Source: an uncultured Collinsella sp. (GTDB taxonomy: Bacteria; Actinomycetota; Coriobacteriia; Coriobacteriales; Coriobacteriaceae). From it: a DNA stretch of 64,000 bases. How positions within the stretch are numbered: position 1 is the first letter of the stretch; each line of letters opens with the position of its first letter. Made by a program: the position numbers and the translations under genes. The notes under the pieces are model-generated. The model was given only the letters and a program-made list of their open reading frames with translations. It searched no databases and was not told where the DNA came from. Below, in pieces: positions 17,866 through 26,975 of the stretch. The stretch is taken from positions 62,001 through 126,000 of the forward strand of contig URYW01000001.1 of assembly GCA_900552145.1 (NCBI GenBank), given 5' to 3'.

Positions 17866-19131
17866 ATGACTACGTATATGAGTAGATGTATCGATCGCTC
17901 AATCGAACGCGATCTTGGCATTTTTGGTGCCGTGCTCATTCAGGGACCGAAGTGGTGCGGAAAGACGACTACGGCCCAGCGATTCGCTGAATCATCGCTG
18001 TCTCTCTCCGACCCTGCCGGAGACTTTGCCGCACTGCAGCTTGCCAAGATCGACCCAGCTCAAGCAATAGTCGGCGCAACGCCGAGACTCATCGATGAGT
18101 GGCAGGAAGAGCCAAAACTGTGGGACGCAATACGTTTCGAATGCGATCGTCGAACCGGTGAGCCAGGGCAGTTTTTGCTTACGGGGTCAGCAACACCAAA
18201 CGATGCCGACCAACCGATGCACAGCGGCATCGGGCGCATATCACGCTTGCGCATGGAAACAATGACTCTAGCCGAACTCGAGGTTTCCTCAGGGGCGGTC
18301 TCGCTCGAATCGCTGCTTAACGGATGCCCCATCAAGGCGGCACTTGGATCCATCAACGGCATCGCCGATATCGCCGAATTGCTATGTCGCGGTGGTTGGC
18401 CTCAGGCGGTTGGCAAGACGACTGCCGATGCAATGCGTATATCCGCTGCCTACATCGACGGTGTCTGCGAATCGGATGTTTCGAGGGTCGACGGCGTGAA
18501 GCGTGACCCGGAGAAAGTCAGGGCTCTTCTGTCTTCGCTTGCGCGCAACGAATCCACTCTTGCCGGCGAAAAGTCTCTTGAGAAAGACCTCGGCGGTGAT
18601 GTATCGAGAAGTACGCTGCGGCGCTATACGGACGCCTTGCGCAGAATACACATCATCGATGATATCCCGGCTTGGCATCCGGCACTCAGGTCTCCGGTAA
18701 AGCTGCGGCAAAGTGCGAAAAGGCACCTCGCCGACCCTTCGCTTGCCGTCGCACTGCTCGGAGCAAATCCGGAGTCATTGGCATCCGACCCGAAGACGCT
18801 GGGACTGCTCTTCGAATCCCTCGTCCTGCACGACCTTAAGGTCTATGCAGCCGCAAATGACTCGTCGGTGTTCCACTACCATGACGCCGACGATCTCGAG
18901 GTCGATGCCGTTATACGCAGGCGCGATGGAACTTGGATTGCCGTGGAAGTAAAACTCGGAAGTCCGCAGATCCCCGAGGCATCTGCAAACCTGCTTCGAC
19001 TCGAGCGCAAACTTGTCGAACGCGGCGAGAGACCCCCTGCGGCCAAGCTCATCGTCATCGGGTTCGGCATGCCGGTCCATACGACGCCCGAGGGCATCAT
19101 CGTTGCCCCCGTTGACACACTCGCGCCCTAG
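17866..19131 (+). CDS. AAA_14/DUF4143 ATP-binding protein
   Basis: 421 residues from ATG 17866 (GGGGAG upstream). Walker A is GPKWCGKT at residues 27-34; the Walker B-like acidic stretch is RLIDEWQEEPKLWDAIR near 79, and a sensor segment LTGSATP near 107. The C-terminal DUF4143 part ends with DDLEVDAVIRRRDGTWIAVEVKLG, which has the E-V-D ... E-V-K spacing of the PD-(D/E)xK nuclease-like fold common in this family. The family is widespread in gut bacteria but has no established biochemical role. Its AT-rich upstream region with iteron-like repeats and its isolation suggest acquisition as a single-gene module. Confidence 0.85.
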   Translation: MTTYMSRCIDRSIERDLGIFGAVLIQGPKWCGKTTTAQRFAESSLSLSDPAGDFAALQLAKIDPAQAIVGATPRLIDEWQEEPKLWDAIRFECDRRTGEPGQFLLTGSATPNDADQPMHSGIGRISRLRMETMTLAELEVSSGAVSLESLLNGCPIKAALGSINGIADIAELLCRGGWPQAVGKTTADAMRISAAYIDGVCESDVSRVDGVKRDPEKVRALLSSLARNESTLAGEKSLEKDLGGDVSRSTLRRYTDALRRIHIIDDIPAWHPALRSPVKLRQSAKRHLADPSLAVALLGANPESLASDPKTLGLLFESLVLHDLKVYAAANDSSVFHYHDADDLEVDAVIRRRDGTWIAVEVKLGSPQIPEASANLLRLERKLVERGERPPAAKLIVIGFGMPVHTTPEGIIVAPVDTLAP

Positions 19132-19159
19132 CGCTGCATTACATGCCCCACGCACCTGC

Positions 19160-21019
19160 TTACTGGGCGAATTGGCTGCGGTAGAGTTCGGCGTAGAAGC
19201 CGCCTGCCGCCAGCAGCTCGTCGTGCGTGCCGCGCTCGATAATCTGGCCGTCGCGCATGACCAGAATGCAGTCGGCGTTGCGGATCGTCGACAGGCGGTG
19301 CGCCACCACAAAGCTTGTGCGACCGGCCATGAGCTCGTCGAATGCCGCCTGCACCTGCAGCTCGGTGCGGGTATCGATGCTTGAGGTCGCCTCGTCCAGC
19401 AGCAGAATCGCCGGGTCGGTGAGCATGACGCGCGCGATGCACAGCAGCTGTTTTTGACCCTGGCTAAACGTGCCGCCGTCCTCGCCGATGACCGTATCGT
19501 AGCCGCCTGGCAGCTGCACGATAAACTTGTGCGCATGCGCGCGCTTGGCAGCTTCGATAACCTGCTCGCGCGTGGCGTCAGGACAGCCGTAAGCGATGTT
19601 TTCCGCCACCGTGCCCTCGAACAGCCAAGTGTCCTGCAGCACCATGCCAAAGGCGCGGCGCAGGCTTGCGCGCGTGTAGTCCCGCGAGGAACGGCCATCG
19701 ACCGCAATGCGACCGGCATCGATATCGTAAAAGCGCAGCAGCAAGTTGATGAGCGTCGTCTTGCCACAGCCCGTAGGGCCGACCAGGGCAAAGCGCATGC
19801 CGGGCTTAGCCTCAATACAGATATCCTGCAGCAGCTTGCGGTCGGGCACGTAGCTAAAGTCCACATGCTCAAAGGCGACCTCGCCCTGCGGGGCAGCAAG
19901 TTCCACGGCATCTGGCGCATCGGGCTCCTGCTCGCGGGCATCGAGCAGCGCAAACATGCGGCGCGCCGAGGCATACGCGGTCTGGATCTGCGTAATGACG
20001 TTGGTGACCTCGTTGAACGGCTTGGTGTACTGTTTGGCATAGGACAGGAAGATCTGCACGCCGCCCACCGTAAGCGCCGCGGGCACGCCCGTGATCACGC
20101 CCACGCAGCCGATCACAGCGACCACGGCATAGATGATGTTATTGATAAAGCGCGTACCGGGGTTGGAGAGCGAACCCATAAACTGCGCGCGCTCGCCCGC
20201 GGTGTAGAGCTCGGCATTGAGGGCATCGAAGCGCTGCTGGGCGTTCGGGCCATAGGCAAAGGCGTCGACAAGCTTTTGCTCGCCCACGTATTCCTCGATA
20301 TGGCCGCCAAGCTGACCCTGAATGCGCTGCTGTGCCGTAAAGCTTTTGTTGGAGAGCTTGGCAATAGCGCCGGCTGCAAAAATGGAAAGCGGCGTGACGA
20401 GCACCACCACGAGCGGCATGGTCAGGTTAATGGAAAGCATAAACGCGAGCGTGCCCACGATGGTAATAACGCCGGTGAAAAGCTGGGTAAAGCCCTGCAG
20501 CAGACCGTCGCCCACCTGGTCGACGTCGTTGACCACACGGCTCATAAGGTCGCCGTGAGCATGGCTGTCGATAAAGCTGAGCGGCATGCGGCTGAGCTTA
20601 TCGCTCGCCTCCACGCGCATGTCGCGCACCGTTTCGTAGGACAGGCGGATGACGCAGTAGCCCTGCAGCCACTGGAAGGACGCCGCGCCCACCACGACGA
20701 GCGCGAGTTTGGTAACGAGCGGCAGCAGCGCATCGAAGTCCACCTGCCCGGCGGCGACGATAAGGTCGATGCCCTCGCCGATGAGAATGGGCGTGTAGAG
20801 CTGCAGAATCACGGAGATGGCGGCACTCACAAACGACGCTACAAACGAAATGCGATGCGGGCGAACATAGCCCAGCAGGCGGCGGGTCACCGCACCCACG
20901 GGATAGCGCTCGGGATCGCCGGGCTGGCGCGGACCGTCGCCCAGGTCGTTGAGGTTATCGTTACCGGACACGTTGGCCGTCATCGTGGCGACCGAACCGG
21001 AGGAAGTGTACGGATTCAT
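19160..21019 (-). CDS. Heterodimeric ABC exporter, subunit with canonical ATPase site
   Basis: 619 residues: an N-terminal extension, six transmembrane helices (about 45-330), then a nucleotide-binding domain with Walker A GPTGCGKTTL, a non-canonical signature FSQGQKQ, and Walker B LLLDEATSSID with the catalytic Glu. The gene starts with ATG 21019 directly after the stop of the upstream ABC gene (TAAATG) behind AAAGGAGG, so the two are co-translated. The intact Glu here and the Asp in the partner fit heterodimeric exporters such as BmrCD or TM287/288, where only one ATP site hydrolyses. Likely a drug, lipid or peptide exporter in the cytoplasmic membrane; substrate unknown. Confidence 0.9.
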   Translation of the reverse strand: MNPYTSSGSVATMTANVSGNDNLNDLGDGPRQPGDPERYPVGAVTRRLLGYVRPHRISFVASFVSAAISVILQLYTPILIGEGIDLIVAAGQVDFDALLPLVTKLALVVVGAASFQWLQGYCVIRLSYETVRDMRVEASDKLSRMPLSFIDSHAHGDLMSRVVNDVDQVGDGLLQGFTQLFTGVITIVGTLAFMLSINLTMPLVVVLVTPLSIFAAGAIAKLSNKSFTAQQRIQGQLGGHIEEYVGEQKLVDAFAYGPNAQQRFDALNAELYTAGERAQFMGSLSNPGTRFINNIIYAVVAVIGCVGVITGVPAALTVGGVQIFLSYAKQYTKPFNEVTNVITQIQTAYASARRMFALLDAREQEPDAPDAVELAAPQGEVAFEHVDFSYVPDRKLLQDICIEAKPGMRFALVGPTGCGKTTLINLLLRFYDIDAGRIAVDGRSSRDYTRASLRRAFGMVLQDTWLFEGTVAENIAYGCPDATREQVIEAAKRAHAHKFIVQLPGGYDTVIGEDGGTFSQGQKQLLCIARVMLTDPAILLLDEATSSIDTRTELQVQAAFDELMAGRTSFVVAHRLSTIRNADCILVMRDGQIIERGTHDELLAAGGFYAELYRSQFAQ

Positions 21020-22891
21020 TTAGCATCCCTCCTTTGCGCAGACGGATGCGGGGGCGGTCGGAGCGCCTGGGGCGGGCGCGGGCCTTAGGGTGGGCGCGGG
21101 CGCCGCACCCCCCTGCTGGCCCTCGAGCTCCTCGCGGCGCAGCTGCGACTGGCAAATCTCGCGATAGAGCTGGCAGGTCGCGTAAAGCTCGTCATGCGTG
21201 CCCAGGCCCGCGACCGAGCCGTGATCGAGCACGCAGATCATGTCGGCGTCGCGCACGGTCGAGACGCGCTGGCTCACAATGACCGTAGTCAGCGGCAGCC
21301 CGCCCTCGGCGGCACCGCGCACACTGCGCTCGCGGATGGCATGGCGAAGCGCCGCGTCGGTCTTAAAGTCGAGCGCCGAGGCAGAATCATCCATGATCAA
21401 TATCTGAGGCGAGCCCACCAGGGCGCGCGCGATGGTCAGGCGCTGGCGTTGGCCACCGCTAAAGTTCTTACCGCCCGCCTCGACCGGGGCATCGAGCCCC
21501 TGCGGCTTGTTGCGCACGAACTCGCTGGCCTGCGCCATGTCGAGTGCCGCCCAGAGCTCCTCGTCGGTCGCAGCTTCATCGCGCCAGGTCAGGTTGCTGC
21601 GGATGGAGCCGCTCACCAGCGATGCGCGCTGCGGAACGGTCGCGACCACACGGCGCAGCTGGTCGAGCGGCCAGGTGCGCACGTCAGCGCCCATCACGCT
21701 CACGCTGCCGGTGCTCGCATCGTACAGGCGCGGGATGAGCGAGACGAGCGTGGACTTGCCGCTACCCGTACCGCCGATAATGCCGAGCGTCTTGCCCAGC
21801 GGGAGTTCCAGCGTCACATCGTTGACAGCATTGGCCGCGCCAGCGCCAAACGAGAAGCTCGCATGGCTCAAGCTCAGCGCGGGAACTGGAGCGACATTGC
21901 TCGGCTTGGGCAGCGCGACCGGCTGGTTGCCCTCGTCGGTGATGCCCGGCACGCAATTGAGCACCTCGTTGATACGCGACGCGCTGGCGCTCGCCTTGGT
22001 AAAGACCGCGACCAGGTTGGCGACGTACACGATGGAGGTCAGGGTCTGCGTCATGTAGTTCACAAACGCCATGACCTGGCCCTGCGTAAGCTCGCCCACG
22101 CTGACCTGGATGCCGCCCACCCACAGGATGGCGCACACGCCCAGGTTCATCACCAAAAACGTGACGGGGTTGAGAATCGACGAGAGCTTGCCCACCGCGA
22201 TGGCAGTATTGGCCTGGTCGTCGGCGGCCTGCGCAAAGCGCTCGCGCTCGTGATCTTCGCGCACGAAGGCGCGAACCACGCGGGCGCCCGAAAGGCCCTC
22301 GCGGCAGATAAGTGCGATGCGGTCGAGCTTTGCCTGCAGCTGCTTGTAGTACGGAATGCAGCGCGCCATGACAACCCAGAACACCAGGCCAATGGCGGGC
22401 GTGCAGATCAAAAAGATGATGCCGAGCTTAAGGTCGATGGCAAGGGCCGCGCACATGGCGCCCACCGCTAGAAAGGGCCAGCGGATGAGCATGCGCACGC
22501 CCAGCGCCACAGCGAGCTGGACCTGGTTAACGTCGTTGGTGATGCGGGTGATGAGCGACGGCGTGCCAAAGCGGTCGAGCTCAGCATAGCTCAGCTTGTT
22601 GATGTGCTCGTAGAGCGCGCCGCGAATGTCGGTGCCCATGCCCTGCGAGGTGAGCGCCGCCATCTTTTGGCAGACGAGCGTAAACGAGATGCCGATCACG
22701 GCCATGGCGGCAAGTAGCATGCCGTAGTGGATAACGGCGCTCACGTCGTGCGAGCCAATGCCTTTGTCGATCATCTGGGCAATCACCAGCGGCGTCAGCA
22801 GGTCAAAGATCACTTCGATCAGCTTACACGCAGGGCCGATCACCATATACCGGCGAAACTTACCACCAAAACGCCTAAGCAGCTCAATCAT
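21020..22891 (-). CDS. Heterodimeric ABC exporter, subunit with degenerate catalytic site
   Basis: 623 residues from ATG 22891 (AGGGAG upstream; an earlier TTG at 22924 is less likely). Six transmembrane helices, then a nucleotide-binding domain with Walker A GGTGSGKSTL, signature NFSGGQRQR and Walker B ILIMDDSASALDF, where Asp replaces the catalytic Glu. First gene of a two-gene operon with the 19160-21019 subunit. The Pro/Ala-rich C-terminal tail (APAPTLRPAPAPGAPTAPA) is unusual. No regulator adjoins it. Confidence 0.9.
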   Translation of the reverse strand: MIELLRRFGGKFRRYMVIGPACKLIEVIFDLLTPLVIAQMIDKGIGSHDVSAVIHYGMLLAAMAVIGISFTLVCQKMAALTSQGMGTDIRGALYEHINKLSYAELDRFGTPSLITRITNDVNQVQLAVALGVRMLIRWPFLAVGAMCAALAIDLKLGIIFLICTPAIGLVFWVVMARCIPYYKQLQAKLDRIALICREGLSGARVVRAFVREDHERERFAQAADDQANTAIAVGKLSSILNPVTFLVMNLGVCAILWVGGIQVSVGELTQGQVMAFVNYMTQTLTSIVYVANLVAVFTKASASASRINEVLNCVPGITDEGNQPVALPKPSNVAPVPALSLSHASFSFGAGAANAVNDVTLELPLGKTLGIIGGTGSGKSTLVSLIPRLYDASTGSVSVMGADVRTWPLDQLRRVVATVPQRASLVSGSIRSNLTWRDEAATDEELWAALDMAQASEFVRNKPQGLDAPVEAGGKNFSGGQRQRLTIARALVGSPQILIMDDSASALDFKTDAALRHAIRERSVRGAAEGGLPLTTVIVSQRVSTVRDADMICVLDHGSVAGLGTHDELYATCQLYREICQSQLRREELEGQQGGAAPAPTLRPAPAPGAPTAPASVCAKEGC

Positions 22892-23102
22892 AAAAAGGCG
22901 CTCCCTATCATCATCTCTCTTCAATCTGATTCATGATAGTACGGAGAGCCCTGGAGATGCGTAAGCAACTCGTTGCAGATGTAAGGGCGACGCTCGCTAG
23001 CGCCCAAGGCATGTAGCAGCCGATGTTTCGGCAACGCCAGCGAGCGGCATAACGCCAGGGATTCAATTATCAGATAAATGTGACCTTTCAGGCGGTTTTG
23101 GT

Positions 23103-23209
23103 CGGCTACCCGCGAGTGCCGGCAGGGCGCTTGGTAGTCGAGCGATCCCGCAGGCGAAGCCGAGGGCCAGCGAGGCACCAAGCGCCCTGCCGGCACTCGC
23201 GGGTAGCCG
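23103..23209. repeat. Long perfect palindrome C beside SRP RNA
   Basis: A perfect 33-base inverted repeat, 23103-23135 and 23177-23209, with a 41-base spacer. The flanks also partly match in inverted orientation (AGGCGGTTTTGGT before, and ACCAAAAAGCGCCT after). It lies 20-30 bases downstream of the 3' end of the leftward SRP RNA, so it could end that transcript. The rest of 22892-23230 holds no gene. Confidence 0.85.
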
Positions 23210-23230
23210 CGGCACCAAAAAGCGCCTGCG

Positions 23231-23330
23231 CACTCGATGGATTCGGATGCCCGACAGAGGCTCCTTATGGCTGCTTCCTTCCGGACCTGACCAGATTCGG
23301 AACATGTCGTCATCCGAACCCATCGAACGC
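23231..23330 (-). ncRNA. ffs: Signal recognition particle RNA (small, 4.5S type)
   Basis: On the minus strand the conserved SRP domain IV reads GGTCAGGTCCGGAAGGAAGC followed by AGCC, the Ffh-binding hairpin with its GGAA tetraloop and asymmetric internal loop. The 5' segment (CGATGGGTTCGGATG) pairs with the 3' segment (CATCCGAATCCATCG), closing an RNA of about 100 nt. End positions are estimated from this pairing. It partners with Ffh to target nascent membrane and secreted proteins. Confidence 0.9.
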
Positions 23331-23508
23331 GCTAGGCGCTCGGTATATCTTACCTGCTCCCGCCCGATGGGGCAAGATAGCTAATTTGGGACAGGGCCAA
23401 AAGACCACTTTTGAGTTGCGGTGGAATAATTAATAATTAAAACACAACTGACAAAAACAGGAAAAAATAACACACAAAATAATAAGACATTCCAAAAGCC
23501 CCCTTTTT

Positions 23509-23574
23509 AGTTGCGGTGTAATAGTTCCTGTTTTACGACCCATGCCCAAAAACTGTAACTATCCCACCGCAACT
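23509..23574. repeat. AGTTGCGGTG-type palindrome
   Basis: Arms AGTTGCGGTGTAATAGTT (23509-23526) and AACTATCCCACCGCAACT (23557-23574) are 16/18 complementary. A single additional arm is at 23414-23428. It lies just beyond the 3' end of the leftward TadA-kinase gene and may terminate it. The AT-rich stretch 23430-23500 has no gene. Confidence 0.75.
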
Positions 23575-23597
23575 TATTGAGACTTGCCCGGAAAGAC

Positions 23598-25379
23598 TTA
23601 GATACGGGCGAGGTCGTAGGATCGGGCGGCGGCTTCACCGGCGCAGATGAGGTTGATTGTGGCTTCCTGGGGGTCGAGCGCTTGGTCAAGGGGCATGGGT
23701 CTGCGACAGACCGGCAGAACTAAGTCGACACCCTGCCCATACGCCGCATCCAGGTTGTCGGCACGACCGCCCACGACGGCGGCCACCGACTTGCCATATC
23801 GCTTGGCGCGACGCGCCACGCCCACCGGTGCCTTACCGGCGGCGGATTGCTCGTCCATATTGCCCTCGCCTGTAATGACCAGGTCGACATCGCGTACGCA
23901 CTCGTCAAACCCAATCAGATCGAGCACCGTCTCCACGCCCGAACGTAGCTCGGCGCCGAGCGCCAACAGTGCGGCGCCCAGGCCGCCGGCGGCACCGGCG
24001 CCGGGCACACCGAGCACCGAGCCAAATGCCCGTGCACCCTCGGGCACGCGCAGCAGCCCCTGAGCCCGCGCCTCGAAAATCGCCGCATCGAGCAGGCGGC
24101 CGTAGCCGACCATCCAGTTGTCGTACCTGCGCAGCGTCTCGATGTCGCCCGCCGGCAGACCCTTCTGTCCGCCGAACACCGCAAGCGCGCCGCGACGCCC
24201 TACGAGCGGATTCTCGACATCCGAAAGCACAACGATACGAGCGCCATCCAAAGCCTGCAGCGCTGGCGCCAAATCAACGCTCGCCACCTGCTCAAGGCCG
24301 GCAAGACCGGGAGCGACATCGCAGCCCTGACCATCGACCACACGCGCGCCCAGCGCCTGCAGCATGCCGGCGCCGCCATCGTTGGTGGCGCTACCGCCCA
24401 AGCCAATATAGATAGTCTTTGCACCCGCGCGAACCGCACGGAGCATCAGCTCGCCCACGCCATAGGTTGTGGCCGCCAACGCCGCCGATTCAGTGCAGGG
24501 CGAATACCCAATACCCGCCGCCTCGGCCATCTCAATGACAGCCGACTCGCGCTCGCCGTCCACCAGCATCCATGCAGACACGCGGTCGCCCAAGGGGCCT
24601 GCCACCTCGCAGGTCACAAGTTCGCCACCACGCGCGGCGATGGCGTCGAGCGTTCCCTCGCCACCATCTGCCAGCGGTAATGCGCGCACCTCGGCATCGG
24701 GCCAAACGCGGCGCACACCTTCGGCAACCGCCGCCTCCGCCTGCGCACTCGAAACGCTGCCCTTAAAGGAGTCGATCGCCAGCAGCACGCGGCGGGGCCG
24801 GCGGCACGCGGCACCAAAATCGACCGCCTCAACGGCAATATCTTCGGCACACGCGAGTGCCTCGGCATGAGCGGCATGCGCCTCAAGATCGGCCCCACAA
24901 CCGCAGCCAGCACCATCGGTGTCACGCAGCCCACTAAAATAGCCGCTCAACACCTCACGACACTCATCCGCCAGCACGCCGGCGGTCACATTAAACCGAT
25001 GGTTCAGGCGCGAATCGGCATTCAGGTCATACAGCGAACCCAGCGCGCCCGCCTTGGCATCAGCCGCGCCATACACGCAGCGTCCTACGCGCGCGTTGAC
25101 CATAAGCCCCGCACACATGCAGCAAGGCTCGAGCGTTACATAGACCGTGCAATCGGAAAGGCGCCACCGACCGAGCGACCGAGAGGCAGCGCACAGGGCC
25201 GCGAACTCGGCATGAGCCGAAGGGTCCTGGTCGAGCTCGCGGCGATTATGCGCCCGCGCGACAATATCGCCCGCGCGCACCACCACGGCGCCAATGGGCA
25301 CTTCGCCCACTGCCGCGGCGGCACGCGCCTCCGCCAGTGCCTCGCGCATGAACTTCTCGTCGATTTCGGTGATCGTCAT
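23598..25379 (-). CDS. Fusion of TadA-type tRNA adenosine deaminase and glycerate 2-kinase
   Basis: 593 residues in one frame from ATG 25379 (GGGAAGG upstream). Residues 1-165 form a complete TadA: AHAEF with the zinc His and catalytic Glu, and PCCMC with the two zinc Cys; it converts A34 to inosine in tRNA-Arg(ACG). After a Cys/Ala-rich linker (about 165-200), residues 200-593 form a full GlxK-type glycerate kinase: LLAIDSFKGSVSS, LPLADGGEGTLDA, GLGGSATNDGGAGMLQALG and GEGNMDEQS. No frameshift or internal stop separates them. A downstream internal start could also give the kinase alone. Each domain is full length and both sets of active-site residues are kept, so both activities are likely. 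The fusion is unusual. Confidence 0.88.
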   Translation of the reverse strand: MTITEIDEKFMREALAEARAAAAVGEVPIGAVVVRAGDIVARAHNRRELDQDPSAHAEFAALCAASRSLGRWRLSDCTVYVTLEPCCMCAGLMVNARVGRCVYGAADAKAGALGSLYDLNADSRLNHRFNVTAGVLADECREVLSGYFSGLRDTDGAGCGCGADLEAHAAHAEALACAEDIAVEAVDFGAACRRPRRVLLAIDSFKGSVSSAQAEAAVAEGVRRVWPDAEVRALPLADGGEGTLDAIAARGGELVTCEVAGPLGDRVSAWMLVDGERESAVIEMAEAAGIGYSPCTESAALAATTYGVGELMLRAVRAGAKTIYIGLGGSATNDGGAGMLQALGARVVDGQGCDVAPGLAGLEQVASVDLAPALQALDGARIVVLSDVENPLVGRRGALAVFGGQKGLPAGDIETLRRYDNWMVGYGRLLDAAIFEARAQGLLRVPEGARAFGSVLGVPGAGAAGGLGAALLALGAELRSGVETVLDLIGFDECVRDVDLVITGEGNMDEQSAAGKAPVGVARRAKRYGKSVAAVVGGRADNLDAAYGQGVDLVLPVCRRPMPLDQALDPQEATINLICAGEAAARSYDLARI

Positions 25380-25430
25380 CGTTCGCCTTCCCTGTTGCAA
25401 ATTCAAAACGATGCTATCATTACGACTCAC

Positions 25431-25520
25431 GGAGAGATGGCAGAGCGGTTGAATGCGGCGGTCTTGAAAACCGTTGAGCGCGAGAGCGTTCCGGGGGTTC
25501 GAATCCCCCTCTCTCCGCCA
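25431..25520 (+). tRNA. tRNA-Ser (anticodon UGA)
   Basis: 90 bases including an encoded 3' CCA. GGAGAGA pairs with TCTCTCC at the ends; the anticodon loop CTTGAAA carries TGA; the long variable arm (GAGCGCGAGAGCGTTC) is class II as for serine; the T-arm has GGTTCGAATCC. It is transcribed divergently from the TadA-kinase gene. Confidence 0.97.
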
Positions 25521-25523
25521 CTT

Positions 25524-26108
25524 CTAGTGATGCACCGGCGTCATGGTTCGCTCGAACAGCGCATCGACCACGTCGGCCATCTCGGGTCGACGCTCAAGAT
25601 CGTGACCCGACTCCCACCATATCGTGAAAAGTCGAATAATACCGCCGGCGACAAACTCAGACGTCGTCTCGAGTGACACGGGGGCCAGGGCATCCTCGGC
25701 AAGCACGTTCATCACACGCTCGCGGATGGAACGGGCAATGCGGTCGCAAATAACGTTGGTCAACATGCCCGACATGCTGCTAGCCAAAATGTTATCCATG
25801 AGCTGCTCGTGCGCCAGAATCAAATCCATGGCATCGTCCAAAATCGCGTGTCGAAGCGCGCGCACGTCCTCGGCAGACACTGCGCCGGCCTCATGGGGCT
25901 GTTTTTGCGGCAAGCCCGACATGAGCTCATCGATATAAAAGGAGAAGTAATCGTTTTTATCGCGAAAGTGCTTATAGAACGTCGTGCGGCGAATCATGGC
26001 CCGGTCGCAAAGCATAGCAACCGTCAAATCCTCAAACCGATGCTCTTCCAAAAGCTCGGTAAAGGCATCGAACAGGGCACGATAGGTTTTCTTGATGCGA
26101 AGGTCCAT
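25524..26108 (-). CDS. TetR/AcrR family transcriptional regulator
   Basis: 194 residues if started at ATG 26108; ATG 26120 and longer forms are open. The N-terminal helix-turn-helix reads FEDLTVAMLCDRAMIRRTTFYKHFRDKNDYFSFYIDE (seen across about residues 25-60), close to the DUF-type TetR group with a C-terminal TetR_C domain. The C-terminal ligand domain is all-helical. The gene ends three bases from the tRNA-Ser 3' end on the opposite strand, and is divergent from lemA. No target gene is evident. Confidence 0.85.
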   Translation of the reverse strand: MDLRIKKTYRALFDAFTELLEEHRFEDLTVAMLCDRAMIRRTTFYKHFRDKNDYFSFYIDELMSGLPQKQPHEAGAVSAEDVRALRHAILDDAMDLILAHEQLMDNILASSMSGMLTNVICDRIARSIRERVMNVLAEDALAPVSLETTSEFVAGGIIRLFTIWWESGHDLERRPEMADVVDALFERTMTPVHH

Positions 26109-26320
26109 CCGTATCGCCATCCTCAAGGCGTAGACAGCATTCCTTAATTTGTCGCATATCTTACACCTGTACCGCCCGTTCGATATTGGCGCCCCCTCCC
26201 TGGTTGAAACATAACGCTTACCGGAAAGTTCGGCACCGTCAAAGGTTGTGGGTATACTAAATACCGTCACACTAACGGCAGCTGGCGCAAAACGCCGCTG
26301 CCATTCGAAACGGAGACATC

Positions 26321-26386
26321 ATGCTTCCCGTCATCATCGGTATCGTTGTTGTCGTTGTGATCGTCTGCGCCATCGCCGGCATCTAA
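26321..26386 (+). other. Detached N-terminal membrane anchor of lemA, ended by an in-frame TAA
   Basis: ATG 26321 (CGGAG upstream) encodes MLPVIIGIVVVVVIVCAIAG plus Ile, a 21-residue hydrophobic helix, then TAA at 26384-26386. Two codons later the frame continues as AAC AAC ATG into the LemA domain. In LemA proteins the helix is normally followed by YNxLV; the TAA occupies exactly the Tyr position, so a single TAC/TAT to TAA change explains it. Confidence 0.7.
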
Positions 26387-26392
26387 AACAAC

Positions 26393-26872
26393 ATGGTCAC
26401 CAAGCGCAATCGCATCGATAACGCCTGGCAGAACATCGACACGCAGCTGCAGCGCCGCAACGACCTGATCCCCAACTTGGTCGAGACCGTCAAGGGCTAC
26501 GCAAAACACGAGCAGGACACGCTCGCCGCCGTGGTCAACGCGCGCAACGCCGCCGTGAACGCCACCACCCCCGAGGCCAAGATGGAAGCCGACAACGTGC
26601 TGACCGGTGCGCTGCGCCAGCTCTTTGCCGTCGCCGAGGCCTACCCCGACCTTAAGGCGAACACCAACTTTACGCAGCTCCAGGCATCGCTCGAGGATAC
26701 CGAGAACAAGGTGAGCTACGCGCGCCAGAGCTACAACGATTGCGTGCTCAGCTACAACAACGCCATCCAGACGTTCCCGGCCGTTATCTTTGCCGGCATC
26801 TTCCAGTTTAAGGAGCGCCAGGGCTTCGAGGCCGCCGAGGCCGCCCGCCAGGCACCGACCGTCAAGTTCTAA
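26393..26872 (+). CDS. LemA-family protein, cytoplasmic/extracytoplasmic domain
   Basis: 159 residues from ATG 26393. NRIDNAWQNIDTQLQRRNDL and IPNLVETVKGYAKHE are the hallmark of LemA coiled helical bundles; the 3' end is complete. With the upstream anchor the protein would be about 184 residues, the family norm. As the sequence stands, the anchor is separated by an in-frame stop, so the domain would be made by reinitiation at ATG 26393, by readthrough, or not at all. There is no separate ribosome site before 26393. LemA proteins are membrane-anchored with unclear function. Confidence 0.85.
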   Translation: MVTKRNRIDNAWQNIDTQLQRRNDLIPNLVETVKGYAKHEQDTLAAVVNARNAAVNATTPEAKMEADNVLTGALRQLFAVAEAYPDLKANTNFTQLQASLEDTENKVSYARQSYNDCVLSYNNAIQTFPAVIFAGIFQFKERQGFEAAEAARQAPTVKF

Positions 26873-26910
26873 CAGATCCGCAGCGTATCTTCAATCGGGT
26901 ATATGCATAA

Positions 26911-26953
26911 ACCGCCCCGTCGAATGCATACTTCGACGGGGCGGTTGCTTTTT
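26911..26953 (+). terminator. Rho-independent terminator after lemA
   Basis: A 14-bp stem ACCGCCCCGTCGAA (26911-26924) with TTCGACGGGGCGGT (26932-26945), then TGCTTTTT. It is 38 bases after the lemA stop. Confidence 0.9.
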
Positions 26954-26975
26954 GCCCGAAGGTACCCCCAGGGAC

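Noticed and set aside
19454..22471. Long rightward open frames opposite both ABC exporter genes
   Set aside because: Antisense shadows; low-complexity His/Arg-rich translations and no ribosome sites.
25431..25520. tRNA-Ser as integration site of an element
   Set aside because: No integrase gene and no repeat of the tRNA 3' end was seen in the window.
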